Source: an uncultured Metabacillus sp. (GTDB lineage: Bacteria; Bacillota; Bacilli; Bacillales; Bacillaceae). From it: DNA of 64,000 nt. Shown here one piece after another: positions 18,598-27,414 of the stretch (the first letter of the stretch is position 1; each line of letters starts with the position of its first letter). The position numbers were made by a program, and so were the translations under genes. The stretch lies in contig NZ_CANNCR010000005.1 of the NCBI RefSeq assembly GCF_947503125.1, forward strand, positions 62,001 to 126,000, given 5' to 3'. The notes beneath the pieces were generated by a model. The model saw only the letters and a program-made list of their open reading frames with translations, was not told where the DNA came from and searched no databases.

Positions 18598-18727
18598 CGT
18601 TTTCAACCCCTCATTTATGTTCGTCTCATGTCGACAAATATCTACAACCCTTACAATTATTAACGATTTATTGTTTTTTTGTAAAGGTATTTCCTTCAAT
18701 TCTTTACAAAATATTTATAGCTGAAAT

Positions 18728-18741
18728 AGAAAACGTTTACA
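18728..18741. promoter_or_regulatory. Candidate cre site (CcpA operator)
   Basis: AGAAAACGTTTACA matches the catabolite-responsive consensus TGWAARCGYTWNCW at 13 of 14 positions (A in place of the first T). It lies in the divergent region between the Na/Pi transporter and the DUF1189 gene. Binding is inferred only. Confidence 0.35.
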
Positions 18742-18838
18742 TAAATCGTTTCATTTCATTCCTAACATTCTTTCTTGTATTCTTTTCTATGGAAATATAA
18801 AATATAGTCGTAAAATGAAGAAGGATGTGTCATTTCTA

Positions 18839-19618
18839 ATGAATGTATTAAAACAGCTGCTTAGTAGTCTATACTCCCCAAAGATCATTTCCACTTTTCG
18901 ATTTCAAGGGATCGGTAAAACAATACTTTATGTATTTATTTTATCAATACTAAGTACAATTCCTGCTGCCTATTATTTATCTAGTGGACTAACAGAAGGG
19001 TTAAAAGGGTTTGATCAAACGCTGAAAGATGAATTACCTTCCTTTTCAATTGAGGACGGCAAGCTTTCAGCTGAAGCAGACAAACCAGTTGAAATTAAAA
19101 AAGAAGATTTTATTATTATTTTGGATGATACTGCTACATATGGAGAAGAAGAAATTAAAACAAAGGAAAATGCAATCGGTATTTTGCACGATCGATTTGT
19201 TTTTGCAGCAAATGGACAGGCCCAATCATATGAATACAGCCTATTGAATATGTCTTTATCTAAACAAGACCTAATCGAAATTTCAAAGCAATTTAACCAG
19301 CTACTCCCCATCTTTATCTCAATTTTAATTGCTGGCATCTACTTATTTAGTTCTTTCATTAAATTTATTGAAGTAACAATTTTAGCGCTTTTTGGATTAG
19401 CCTTCAAAAACAGCCTTCAAAGAAGATTGAATTTCAAACAGGTTTGGGTCTTGTCAGCATACGCCACAACACTCGCAACTGTCTTTTTCTTCATTATGGA
19501 TAGTTTACAGGTAATTGTCCCAAGCGGATTTTTATTAAATTGGTTTGTACATCTAATTGTTCTATACTTAGTAATAAAAGAGGTTCCGGCAACTAAAAAA
19601 CCGTTAAAAACAGCTTAA
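18839..19618 (+). CDS. DUF1189 family membrane protein
   Basis: A 259-residue protein with a first helix near residues 27-50 (ILYVFILSILSTIPAAYYL), a large extracytoplasmic domain (about 50-160) and three further helices toward the C-terminus. This matches DUF1189, a Bacillus family that includes the maltodextrin-operon protein YvdJ. Function is unknown. I prefer ATG 18839, after AAGGATG, over ATG 18815, which has no binding site. A candidate cre site lies about 100 bases upstream. It converges on the chemoreceptor gene through a shared terminator. Confidence 0.75.
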   Translation: MNVLKQLLSSLYSPKIISTFRFQGIGKTILYVFILSILSTIPAAYYLSSGLTEGLKGFDQTLKDELPSFSIEDGKLSAEADKPVEIKKEDFIIILDDTATYGEEEIKTKENAIGILHDRFVFAANGQAQSYEYSLLNMSLSKQDLIEISKQFNQLLPIFISILIAGIYLFSSFIKFIEVTILALFGLAFKNSLQRRLNFKQVWVLSAYATTLATVFFFIMDSLQVIVPSGFLLNWFVHLIVLYLVIKEVPATKKPLKTA

Positions 19619-19643
19619 AAAACGCGGTAGATCCGCGTTTTTT
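19617..19643. terminator. Bidirectional terminator between DUF1189 and chemoreceptor genes
   Basis: AAAAAACGCGG and CCGCGTTTTTT form a perfect 11-bp stem around loop TAGAT. It works on both strands and overlaps both stop codons. Confidence 0.9.
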
Positions 19644-21408
19644 ATTTAATAATATACTGCTTTGTATAATCAGATAATGTTTTTGATAAGTTAGTAAGGA
19701 TTAGGCCCATTTCATGTGTACGTTTAATTTGTGTAATTTGCGCTTCTGATGAGGTAAGGATTTGCTCTGCACTTGCTAAGGTCTCTTGCGAAATCGATAC
19801 AAAACTCTCTGAGGATTGTTCCATTTTTGGAAGTGTAAAATTAAGCTCATGCAAATGATCCTTCATTCCTGATAATTTTTGGTTAACGTTTGAAATTTCA
19901 GTCATTAACAGATCAAAAGCTTTTTTTGATTGGCCAGCAACCTGTAAATGTGAGTGGATTTTACTTACTATTGTTTCAAATTCATTATTCGCTTTATCTG
20001 AAATATCTTCCATCATTTTGATGGATTGAGTTATCTCCTCTGTTGCTTTTGAGGATTGATTTGCAAGTTTGCGAACCTCATTTGCAACTACAGCAAAGCC
20101 TTTGCCTGCTTCTCCGGCCCGTGCAGCTTCAATCGTTGCATTAAGTGCAAGCAGCTTTGTTTGTTCTGCTATTGATTGGATGATTCTTACTACATGTGTA
20201 ATAATGACTGAATTGTCCTTTACCCCTTTGATTGTAACAGACATATTTGAAAAATCTTCTGCCACATCATACATGGACTGTATCATTTCTGAGATGCTTC
20301 TTTCCCCTATGACAGCTGATTGATTCATTTCGATTGCGCTTTTAAAAACATACTCCATATTTTGTAATATTAGATTAATCTCTCTTTTCATTTCTTTAAA
20401 CGTCACAACATTTTCGTCAGAACTTGCAGCTGTTTGAGCTGCACCTTGTTTCACAATCTTAATTGCCTCAACTAATTGGCTGTTTTGCTGCATGACATCC
20501 TCTGATGCCTTTTTCAAATTGCTGCCTGTTGTAAAAAGCTCTGTCGTTGTTCCATTAATTTGTGAGATCATTTCTCTCATTTGATCCACCATTTGGTTAA
20601 AACTATTATGTAAGGAATGTATTTCAGGAATGTTTGTTGTTAGCTTTATCGTATTTGATAAATCTCCATTTCTCATTTCACTCATTGTGTTTCGTAATAT
20701 AGTTAAAGGCTTTGTTAAGCTTCTTACAAGCAGGAAAAGCATAATGGTTGTAAGAATCACACTTATTATTACGATGATTCCAATAAATGCTGCAAGATCA
20801 TTAACTGGCTCCATATATTTATCAGTTGGAACAACAATAAGATAAAAACCTTTTAATTCTTGAATTTCTTTAAATGCCATCGTGTAGTCAATTCCAGCTA
20901 TCTTTTTATATAAAACACCATGATCTTTTTCACGGATTTCGCTAACGAGCTGATTTGATAGAGAAATATTTGCATTTTTATTGATTTGCATTGGTTCTGT
21001 AGACTGCTCAGTAACTAGAAAAAATTGCGCAGGCAATCCATCCTGAATTAATGCCGAAGCTTGTCCTGGTACAACCACCTCATTCACTCGTTCCAAAAAT
21101 TTCTCTTGATCACCGATATAAGCAAAGGCAAGATTCTCAACAATGTCTGAGGTGGTGTTTACTTCTCTATATAGTCTTTCTTCGATAATCTCCATTGTTG
21201 TGTCTTTAGACTTACTATAAGAGGTAAAACCAACAATGCTAATTGATGTTAATAATAACGATAGAACCAAAATCATTAATCTCGTTTGCAGGGTTATTTT
21301 TGAAAAAATTGCTTGTTCTGCCGTTTTCCATTTTGCTTTTAGCTTAACAATAAAAAGTTTTAGCTGTGGAATTTGTTTTAGTTTCATTACCTTTTTACCT
21401 TTTTGCAT
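19642..21408 (-). CDS. Methyl-accepting chemotaxis protein
   Basis: A 588-residue chemoreceptor. Transmembrane helix one ([18 protein letters not shown], about 43-62) and helix two (about 208-230) enclose an extracellular sensor domain of about 145 residues. A HAMP domain ([18 protein letters not shown]) and a long signalling coiled coil follow. The coiled coil carries the conserved hairpin tip [20 protein letters not shown] then [15 protein letters not shown], which contacts CheA and CheW. The ligand is not evident. AGGGGTG precedes the start. No chemotaxis genes are nearby, so it is an orphan receptor. It is absent from this position in B. subtilis as far as I recall. Confidence 0.92.
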   Translation of the reverse strand: MQKGKKVMKLKQIPQLKLFIVKLKAKWKTAEQAIFSKITLQTRLMILVLSLLLTSISIVGFTSYSKSKDTTMEIIEERLYREVNTTSDIVENLAFAYIGDQEKFLERVNEVVVPGQASALIQDGLPAQFFLVTEQSTEPMQINKNANISLSNQLVSEIREKDHGVLYKKIAGIDYTMAFKEIQELKGFYLIVVPTDKYMEPVNDLAAFIGIIVIISVILTTIMLFLLVRSLTKPLTILRNTMSEMRNGDLSNTIKLTTNIPEIHSLHNSFNQMVDQMREMISQINGTTTELFTTGSNLKKASEDVMQQNSQLVEAIKIVKQGAAQTAASSDENVVTFKEMKREINLILQNMEYVFKSAIEMNQSAVIGERSISEMIQSMYDVAEDFSNMSVTIKGVKDNSVIITHVVRIIQSIAEQTKLLALNATIEAARAGEAGKGFAVVANEVRKLANQSSKATEEITQSIKMMEDISDKANNEFETIVSKIHSHLQVAGQSKKAFDLLMTEISNVNQKLSGMKDHLHELNFTLPKMEQSSESFVSISQETLASAEQILTSSEAQITQIKRTHEMGLILTNLSKTLSDYTKQYIIK

Positions 21409-21646
21409 GTTAGCACCCCTATTTCCAATTCCTCTAAAATTATGGCAGGGAAATATTAAGAAAGTGTAAATTACATGTAAACTTTTATTATTTTTTAGTC
21501 GAAAAGTCCTGATTCATTTTCAGTACCAATCTTTTTTCTTTTTATTTCCTACTACTGGAATATTTTACTTGGACAAGCCATATGTATAAGAGTAAATGGA
21601 GTAATTATTTTTATTCTAATATTAAACTAGGTATGGAGGACAAAAA

Positions 21647-21982
21647 ATGAAGCGACTTTTTCTCTTCTTATTAGTTATTTTTCTTTGTTATATCGTGTAT
21701 TACGATTTTCAAATTGGTACTTTACCAGCTCTTAGTATAAGTAAAAATCCTCCAGAATCAGAAAAAGCGTTAAAAATAAAAGAAGAGTCAGCTTCTATTC
21801 CCTATTTTGAAGTTGAAATAAAACAAGGCGACACTGTATTAACTATTATTGAAAGACATCATAACGGACTTCCTGCCTCAATTGAGAAGATCATCAAAGA
21901 TTTTGAAGTATTAAATTCAGATGTAAAAGCAGAAGAGATTTTACTAGGTGAAACGTACCGTTTTCCAAATTATGAACAGTAG
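21647..21982 (+). CDS. yqfZ: LysM-like small protein YqfZ
   Basis: A 111-residue protein with an N-terminal membrane helix or signal (LFLFLLVIFLCYIVYYDF). Its C-terminal domain reads IKQGDTVLTIIERHHNG then ILLGETYRFPNY, a LysM fold that usually binds peptidoglycan or spore material. TGGAGGAC precedes the ATG. It lies directly upstream of ispG, as yqfZ does in B. subtilis, with a 136-base gap. Function is unknown; envelope or spore location is inferred. Confidence 0.75.
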   Translation: MKRLFLFLLVIFLCYIVYYDFQIGTLPALSISKNPPESEKALKIKEESASIPYFEVEIKQGDTVLTIIERHHNGLPASIEKIIKDFEVLNSDVKAEEILLGETYRFPNYEQ

Positions 21983-22118
21983 ATGGTCCTTGTCATTTAT
22001 ATGCCCTCCCTGTAAAATGAGGGATGGAAGGTCAATTAGTAGAATAAATAGCCAAAGTCAAGTATCATTATAATGATAAAGTTTTTGCATTAAACTTAAC
22101 TTAAGGAGCGATTTACAC

Positions 22119-23225
22119 GTGAGTGAAATCATACATCGTACTAAAACCCGACCAGTTAAAGTTGGGAATTTAACAATTGGCGGAAATAATGAAGTTGTTA
22201 TTCAAAGTATGACTACAACAAAAACACATGATGTAGAAGCAACAGTTGCCGAAATCAAACGTTTAGAGGAAGCAGGCTGTCAGATCGTACGTGTTGCCTG
22301 TCCTGATGAACGTGCGGCAAATGCAATTGCTGAAATAAAAAAAAGAATCAATATCCCACTTGTTGTGGATATTCATTTTGATTATAAGCTAGCGTTAAAA
22401 GCGATTGAAGGCGGAGCAGATAAAATCAGAATTAACCCGGGGAATATTGGGAGAAGAGAAAAGGTTGAAGCTGTTGTAAAAGCGGCAAAAGAACGAAAGA
22501 TTCCAATTCGAATTGGTGTAAATGCCGGTTCCCTTGAAAAGAGAATTCTTGAAAAATACGGATATCCAACAGCAGATGGCATGGTGGAAAGTGCCTTACA
22601 TCACATTAAAATTTTAGAGGATTTGGATTTTCACGATATTATCGTTTCCATGAAGGCTTCCGATATTAACCTGGCAATCGAAGCATATGAAAAAGCGGCA
22701 ATGGCATTTGATTACCCGCTTCATTTAGGGATTACCGAGTCAGGCACCCTTTTTGCCGGCACAGTAAAAAGTGCAGCAGGATTAGGTGTTATTTTAAACA
22801 AAGGGATCGGAAACACACTCCGTGTCTCATTAAGTGCGGATCCTGTTGAAGAGGTTAAAGTGGCCCGTGAGCTATTAAAATCATTTGGTTTAGCGGCAAA
22901 TGCGGCAACTTTAATTTCATGCCCAACATGCGGCCGTATTGAGATTGATTTAATCAGTATTGCAAATGAAGTGGAAGAATATATTTCAAAAATTAAAGCA
23001 CCAATTAAAGTAGCTGTATTAGGTTGTGCTGTTAACGGACCTGGTGAAGCCCGTGAAGCTGACATTGGGATTGCAGGTGCCCGTGGGGAGGGACTTCTTT
23101 TCCGCAAAGGAGAAATAGTACGTAAAGTTCCTGAAGAAACAATGGTTGAGGAACTAAAAAAAGAAATTGATAAAATTGCCGAAGAATACTTTGCCAAGCA
23201 AGAAGCTGAAAAATTAAAAGCTTAA
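22119..23225 (+). CDS. ispG: 4-hydroxy-3-methylbut-2-en-1-yl diphosphate synthase (flavodoxin) IspG
   Basis: A 368-residue iron-sulfur enzyme of the MEP isoprenoid pathway that reductively opens 2-C-methyl-D-erythritol cyclodiphosphate to HMBPP. An N-terminal TIM barrel (about 1-240, with NPGNIG and GITESGT) leads to a C-terminal cluster domain. Its cluster ligands are Cys268 and Cys271 (SCPTCGR) and Cys303 ([11 protein letters not shown]). Glu310 after the third cysteine is the usual fourth contact. The start is GTG after AAGGAGCG. IspH, the next pathway enzyme, is encoded at 30648-31589 in the same window. Confidence 0.97.
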   Translation: MSEIIHRTKTRPVKVGNLTIGGNNEVVIQSMTTTKTHDVEATVAEIKRLEEAGCQIVRVACPDERAANAIAEIKKRINIPLVVDIHFDYKLALKAIEGGADKIRINPGNIGRREKVEAVVKAAKERKIPIRIGVNAGSLEKRILEKYGYPTADGMVESALHHIKILEDLDFHDIIVSMKASDINLAIEAYEKAAMAFDYPLHLGITESGTLFAGTVKSAAGLGVILNKGIGNTLRVSLSADPVEEVKVARELLKSFGLAANAATLISCPTCGRIEIDLISIANEVEEYISKIKAPIKVAVLGCAVNGPGEAREADIGIAGARGEGLLFRKGEIVRKVPEETMVEELKKEIDKIAEEYFAKQEAEKLKA

Positions 23226-23235
23226 CCTTTATAAA

Positions 23236-23278
23236 AAAGGGTCTGACCTCCTTACTACGTTTCGGGGACTGACCCTTT
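23236..23278. terminator. ispG terminator
   Basis: AAAGGGTC pairs with GACCCTTT around a partly paired 27-base interior, ending in CTTATTT on the plus strand. The core GGTCTGAC also occurs near 41021. It can also act for the convergent small gene at 23303. Confidence 0.65.
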
Positions 23279-23302
23279 CTTATTTCCTCTAAAAAGTCCT
23301 TA

Positions 23303-23518
23303 CTAACGACGATCATTATTCACTGGGAGCAAAACAGCACCGATATTATTGCTGGTAGATATAGTGGTTTCAATATCATCTTTCACTTCTTTTTCTTCAT
23401 AAAAACGATTATTGATAGCAAAATTGGCTGAATCAGCATCATTAGCCTGTCTCTCAGGATCAGGGCCATTATCCCCTAATAATTTTTGAATCTTTATATT
23501 TGCATTCTTTTCATTCAT
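23303..23518 (-). CDS. Small acidic hypothetical protein
   Basis: A 71-residue hydrophilic protein beginning MNEKNANIKIQKLLGDNG, without a membrane segment or cysteine. It is rich in N, D and E and ends PVNNDRR. A strong ribosome binding site (GGGAGG, six or seven bases before the ATG at 23518) supports translation. I do not recognise it. Its composition, high in polar residues and low in aromatics, would suit a small spore or stress protein, but that is speculation. It is isolated between the terminators of ispG and yqfX. Confidence 0.6.
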   Translation of the reverse strand: MNEKNANIKIQKLLGDNGPDPERQANDADSANFAINNRFYEEKEVKDDIETTISTSNNIGAVLLPVNNDRR

Positions 23519-23567
23519 ATTCTTTTCCTCCCTTACAAATAAGAACCATTCTAAAAATAAAGAGACA

Positions 23568-23604
23568 GACCCCTCAAACACAAAATTGTGTTTATTGAGG
23601 GGTC
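23568..23604 (-). terminator. yqfX terminator
   Basis: GACCCCTCAA pairs with TTGAGGGGTC, extended by an inner ACACAA/TTGTGT stem. On the minus strand it is followed by TGTCTCTTTATTTTT. Confidence 0.85.
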
Positions 23605-23639
23605 ATTGCCATTAAGTCAACCTCAATATTTTAGTCGTT

Positions 23640-24035
23640 TTAGAAAAATGGTGTAATAAATATTCCTAAAACGAGGGAAACAGCACCAATACCAATTGCC
23701 CATGCTCCTAATGCATTTGCTCCTCTTCTACGGGCAATGAATCCAACAATGATACCTGCTGCTCCTAAAATAACAGGTAAGATAAAAAGCGAGATAATGG
23801 AAAGTGCTAAAGCTAAATATCCCATTCCTCTGCCTTCGCCTACTACTTCATTGCGGTCATCGACTCTTTCATCTGCAGCATAGTCTCTGTCCACATTTAC
23901 TGGCGCCGCTATTTCAGCCGCAGCTTCTGTTTGATAGTCATCGTCAATTTCTTGATCTAGTGGCGTAAATCCCTTGTAATTAGGGTTGTCTAAACGATCT
24001 CGTTCTTGTCGATCGAACTTATTTTCGTCTGCCAT
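23640..24035 (-). CDS. yqfX: Conserved membrane protein YqfX
   Basis: A 131-residue protein. The first 70 residues are acidic and hydrophilic (MADENKFDRQERDR). The rest forms two glycine- and alanine-rich transmembrane helices (GYLALALSIISLFILPVILG and ALGAWAIGIGAVSLVLGIFI) joined by a short basic turn (ARRRG), as in small DUF4190-like proteins. Order zur-yqfW-yqfX-ispG matches B. subtilis. Function is unknown. It is transcribed alone, with its own terminator. Confidence 0.8.
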   Translation of the reverse strand: MADENKFDRQERDRLDNPNYKGFTPLDQEIDDDYQTEAAAEIAAPVNVDRDYAADERVDDRNEVVGEGRGMGYLALALSIISLFILPVILGAAGIIVGFIARRRGANALGAWAIGIGAVSLVLGIFITPFF

Positions 24036-24178
24036 TTTAGATCCCTTCCTTTCTAAAATAAAGGAGCATTTATAGTATAGACATTGAAGGTTGAACTATT
24101 ACTGTAAAACTTTTCTGTCCGTTAAAATTTCATTATGGTACACTACTATTAGGCAATCAGCGAAGGAGTTGGCAGAAA

Positions 24179-24751
24179 ATGTTACGTCTTGGAATTGATA
24201 TAGATGGTACCATTACAGACCCTAAAACATTCATTCCATATTTAAACAAATCATTTCAGACACAATTAACATACAATGATTTAAAGGAATATGATTTAAC
24301 AAAGGTCTTAAACATTACTGAGGAAGATTTTTGGAATTGGATGGATGAATTTGAACCTATTATATATAAAGAAGCTCCACTTTCCTTACATGCTAAACAT
24401 GTACTAGACGATTGGAAGGATCGCCATCAGCTCTTATTCATTAGCGCCAGAAGAAAACATTTGCTTGATGTAACGTACAATTGGTTTAAAGAAATGGACG
24501 TATTTTATCATCATATTGAATTAATTGGAAGTCATGATAAGCTTGAAGCGGTGAAACGAAATGAAATTTCGATCTTTTTTGAGGACAAGCATGATAATGC
24601 TTGTATGATAAGTGAGGAGCACCAAATCCCCGTTATTTTGTTTAATACTCCTTATAATCAAGACCCTGTACCTAAAGGTGTTGTTCGGGTAAATCATTGG
24701 CTTGAGGCGAGAGACTGGGTAAATCAATGGTATGAAGCAAAAGTAATCTAA
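24179..24751 (+). CDS. yqfW: HAD-family nucleotidase YqfW
   Basis: A 190-residue HAD hydrolase of the 5'-nucleotidase NT5C type. Motif I is GIDIDGTITDP, with the two aspartates at about residues 6 and 8. Motif II is in LLFISARRKH, and motif III/IV is in IFFEDKHDNA. It probably removes phosphate from (deoxy)nucleotides in the cytoplasm. GGAG precedes the start. It converges on zur, with a shared terminator at 24761-24797. Confidence 0.85.
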   Translation: MLRLGIDIDGTITDPKTFIPYLNKSFQTQLTYNDLKEYDLTKVLNITEEDFWNWMDEFEPIIYKEAPLSLHAKHVLDDWKDRHQLLFISARRKHLLDVTYNWFKEMDVFYHHIELIGSHDKLEAVKRNEISIFFEDKHDNACMISEEHQIPVILFNTPYNQDPVPKGVVRVNHWLEARDWVNQWYEAKVI

Positions 24752-24760
24752 ATAGCAGTA

Positions 24761-24797
24761 AAGGCTGTCTCATAAATGCTTTGGTTGAGACAGCCTT
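24761..24797. terminator. Bidirectional terminator between yqfW and zur
   Basis: AAGGCTGTCTCA and TGAGACAGCCTT form a perfect 12-bp stem around 13 bases, followed by TTG on the plus strand. Its arms match the longer inverted repeats at 4183, 27288 and the window start. Confidence 0.85.
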
Positions 24798-24801
24798 TTG
24801 T

Positions 24802-25212
24802 TTAGTGGCATTGCGGACATGTTCCATAAACTTCAAACTTATGACCGCTTATATCATAACCGGCTAAATTTTCTTCTAAATTTCCCATAGGACACCCAGG
24901 GATTTCCTTAGTTTTTCCGCATTGTAAACAAATAAAATGATGATGGTGATGATTTGCATTGCAGGTGAATCGGAAATGCTTCTCCCCTGACAATTCAGTC
25001 ATTTCAAAAATGCCTAATTCAGCAAACAATGATAAATTTCGATAAATGGTATCAAAACTAAGTCCAGGATAATCGTCCTTTAGGGATTCTAAGACATCTT
25101 TTGCCGTCAGGTATTTGTCGTGATCAGCAAATAATTGCAGCATTTCCTCTCTTTTACTCGTATATTTATAGCCTTTTTCTTTTAATAAGTCGAGAGCTTC
25201 TTGAACATTCAT
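24802..25212 (-). CDS. zur: Zinc uptake regulator Zur (Fur family)
   Basis: A 136-residue Fur-family repressor. The winged helix spans residues 1-80, with recognition helix region [14 protein letters not shown] His-rich segment HHHHHF leads into two CxxC pairs that form the structural zinc site, Cys95/Cys98 and Cys132/Cys135. The protein ends in CH. Position and sequence correspond to B. subtilis YqfV (Zur), which represses zinc uptake genes. The start ATG at 25212 overlaps the znuB stop by four bases (ATGA) and follows GGGGAAAG, so the regulator is co-translated with the transporter it probably controls. Confidence 0.92.
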   Translation of the reverse strand: MNVQEALDLLKEKGYKYTSKREEMLQLFADHDKYLTAKDVLESLKDDYPGLSFDTIYRNLSLFAELGIFEMTELSGEKHFRFTCNANHHHHHFICLQCGKTKEIPGCPMGNLEENLAGYDISGHKFEVYGTCPQCH

Positions 25213-26051
25213 GAAACTTTCCCCTTTGTAAATTTTGTCCATAAAATAGTAAAAATAAGAATGAGTACTGATAATATTACAATGGTTCCACCTGGCGCTA
25301 AATCCAAATAATAAGCTAGGAATAATCCAATAATAACAGAAAGTTCACCAAATAGTACAGAAAAGAAAATGGTTTGCTTAAAGCCTTTTGCAATCCGAAT
25401 GCTTGCAGCAACAGGTAATGTCATTAACGATGAAACAAGCAATATTCCGACAATCCTCATAGACCCGGCTATCACTAAAGCGACAATCAGAATAAACATA
25501 AAATGAATCCACTTTGCATGAATACCTGATGCCGTTGCATGTTCTTCATCAAATGAAAGCAAGAATAATTCTTTGTATAAGATAAAAACGATTGCTATCA
25601 CGATGATTGTAATCGCAATAATAACATATAGGTCTGTCCTGCTAACAGCACTTATACTACCAAATAAATAGCTTAATAAGTCTGTATTAAATCCATCCGC
25701 TATCGAGATAAAGATAACACTGATTCCTACTCCGCTGGATAAAATAATAGGAATCGCAAGCTCCTGATAATGCTTATAAACAGTGCGGAGCTTCTCAATA
25801 AAAAGCGAACCTGTTACCGAAAAAGCCATTCCTAAATAAATCGGGTTAAGACCTGCAAATGCAGCAACTTTTTTTTCAAGTAATAAGCTTGCAGCAATTC
25901 CAGCCAATGTAACATGACTTAAGGCATCAGCAATAAGAGACATCCTTCTCACAACGACGAATACCCCTAGAAGCGGCGCTATGATTCCAATTAGCATTCC
26001 AGATAAAAATGCATTTTGTAAAAACTCATACGTAAAAAGACTGCTTAACAT
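25209..26051 (-). CDS. znuB: Zinc/manganese ABC transporter permease (ZnuB-like)
   Basis: A 280-residue ABC-3 family permease with about eight helices. Typical segments include [31 protein letters not shown] and [10 protein letters not shown]. The family imports Zn or Mn. Linkage to zur points to zinc. Upstream znuC ends 15 bases earlier and zur overlaps its end. No substrate-binding protein (znuA) is present in this operon, so one must be encoded elsewhere. Confidence 0.9.
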   Translation of the reverse strand: MLSSLFTYEFLQNAFLSGMLIGIIAPLLGVFVVVRRMSLIADALSHVTLAGIAASLLLEKKVAAFAGLNPIYLGMAFSVTGSLFIEKLRTVYKHYQELAIPIILSSGVGISVIFISIADGFNTDLLSYLFGSISAVSRTDLYVIIAITIIVIAIVFILYKELFLLSFDEEHATASGIHAKWIHFMFILIVALVIAGSMRIVGILLVSSLMTLPVAASIRIAKGFKQTIFFSVLFGELSVIIGLFLAYYLDLAPGGTIVILSVLILIFTILWTKFTKGKVS

Positions 26052-26066
26052 TGTTTACATCCTCCA

Positions 26067-26828
26067 TTAATGGGAGTGATCATGTGTTAACACATGTAAT
26101 GAATGTCCATAGAACTCGGACATCTCATCATCCTTCAATAATTCAAATTCTTTAGAGTTACCATGAAAATGCAGATGTTTATTAATGCATGCCACGTGCG
26201 ACACTTTATCTGTAATTGTACCGATATCATGAGTAACTAAAATTAAGGTAATTCCTAAATCCTTGTTTAGATGTGTCAGCATTTCATAAAAATTTTGAAC
26301 GGTTTTCGCATCGACCCCTACTGTCGGTTCATCCAAAATTAAAAGCTTAGGATTTGAGACAATCGCTCGAGCAATAAATGCCCGCTGTTGCTGTCCTCCT
26401 GAAAGCTCACCAATGTTTCGCTTCGCAAACTTAGCTAATCCTACTGCTTCAATGGCATCTGTTACATTTTTGCGGTCATTAGGGCCCATAAATTTAAATA
26501 ACCCTAACTTTGATGTTAAGCCACTCGAAACCACTTCAAAAACCGATGCAGGAAACCCTGTATTAAAGCTATTTGCTTTCTGTGAGACAAAGCCAATTTC
26601 ATGCCAGTTTTTGAATTTTTGTATCGGTTGTCCGAATAACTTTATTTCACCTTGCTGAGGTTTTAATAAGCCTAGCAAGCATTTTAATAATGTTGTTTTC
26701 CCAGAACCATTTGGACCAACAAGTCCAACAAAACTTCCTTGTTCAACTGTCATATTAATGCTCTCTAACACTCTTTGCCTGTCATATGTGAAGTTTAAAT
26801 CGTTTATTTCGATTATAGGCTGGTTCAT
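26067..26828 (-). CDS. znuC: Zinc ABC transporter ATP-binding protein (ZnuC-like)
   Basis: A 253-residue ATPase with Walker A GPNGSGKTT (about residue 38), signature [14 protein letters not shown], Walker B LLILDEPTVGVD and switch histidine in ILVTHD. The C-terminus is histidine-rich (YGHSLHVLTHDHSH), common in zinc-related ATPases and a possible metal-sensing tail. It is first in the operon znuC-znuB-zur. A perfect AATCGT/ACGATT palindrome lies about 30 bases upstream and may be an operator. Confidence 0.92.
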   Translation of the reverse strand: MNQPIIEINDLNFTYDRQRVLESINMTVEQGSFVGLVGPNGSGKTTLLKCLLGLLKPQQGEIKLFGQPIQKFKNWHEIGFVSQKANSFNTGFPASVFEVVSSGLTSKLGLFKFMGPNDRKNVTDAIEAVGLAKFAKRNIGELSGGQQQRAFIARAIVSNPKLLILDEPTVGVDAKTVQNFYEMLTHLNKDLGITLILVTHDIGTITDKVSHVACINKHLHFHGNSKEFELLKDDEMSEFYGHSLHVLTHDHSH

Positions 26829-26856
26829 TGATCTTCTTCACCCTTTTCAATTTAAG

Positions 26857-26869
26857 AATCGTTACGATT
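26857..26869. promoter_or_regulatory. Candidate operator upstream of znuC-znuB-zur
   Basis: AATCGTTACGATT is a perfect 13-base palindrome. Its outer half-sites AATCGT and ACGATT equal those of the Bacillus Zur box (AAATCGTAAT-N-ATTACGATTT), but the centre is six bases shorter. It may be a degenerate Zur site or an unrelated operator. Confidence 0.4.
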
Positions 26870-27016
26870 TACAAAAAGTAAAACAACGATCCTCTATAAC
26901 ATAAAAATTATACAGAATAATATCTTTCATGTAAAGTTTAAAATTAAAGGGATTAAGGGATAAAAATCGCACATTTTACCAATACCTCCATACATTGTGT
27001 TAGAGGAGGTTTGAAA

Positions 27017-27271
27017 ATGATCTTATTTCAAAAAATTATCAATCAAAAACTTAACAATATATCCGTCGAGGAGCTTATGCAGTATGCGAAACAATTTAAT
27101 ATTTCCATTGGTCGGGCCCAAGCCGCTGAGGTTGTAAAAGCCATGAATGGCCAAAATATTAATATTTTTAATCAGAATGAAAGAAAGAAACTACTGGCGA
27201 AAATCGCCAAGATAACATCCCTAGAAACCGCTCAACAGGTTAATCAAATTTTTCAAAAGTTTACGAACTAA
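27017..27271 (+). CDS. yqfT: DUF2624 family protein YqfT
   Basis: An 84-residue small helical cytoplasmic protein beginning MILFQKIINQKLNNISVEEL, with the FNISIGRAQAAEVVKAMNGQNINIF segment typical of DUF2624 in Bacillus. Function is unknown. ATG 27017 is seven bases after AGAGGAGG. An in-frame TTG at 27011 is too close to the binding site. It is divergent from znuC and convergent with nfo through an inverted repeat, as yqfT is in B. subtilis. Confidence 0.8.
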   Translation: MILFQKIINQKLNNISVEELMQYAKQFNISIGRAQAAEVVKAMNGQNINIFNQNERKKLLAKIAKITSLETAQQVNQIFQKFTN

Positions 27272-27287
27272 CAGTACTTAATGTAAG

Positions 27288-27392
27288 AAGGCTGTCCCAT
27301 GTAAGACCCCTAAACTCAAAATAGGACCCAACCAGATGGAATCCTATTTTAATCATTTCTTAAAAGGGGACTGAACTGAATGAGACAGCCTT
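27288..27392. repeat. Long inverted repeat with AAGGCTGTC arms, probable bidirectional terminator
   Basis: AAGGCTGTC at 27288 and GACAGCCTT ending at 27392 enclose about 87 bases, which contain a second inverted pairing ATAGGA.../...TCCTAT. TTTTATTT follows on the plus strand. Arms are shared with 24761-24797 and 4183-4294. Confidence 0.6.
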
Positions 27393-27414
27393 TTATTTCT
27401 TCAAACTCTACAGA

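Noticed and set aside
18699-18699. ATG at 18699 as start of the Na/Pi cotransporter
   Set aside because: No ribosome binding site, and the extra 34 residues precede the first membrane helix without family similarity. GTG 18597 has a well spaced GAGGGG.
22382-23316. Several antisense frames over ispG
   Set aside because: They follow from codon bias on the real strand, have no binding sites and give no family-like product.
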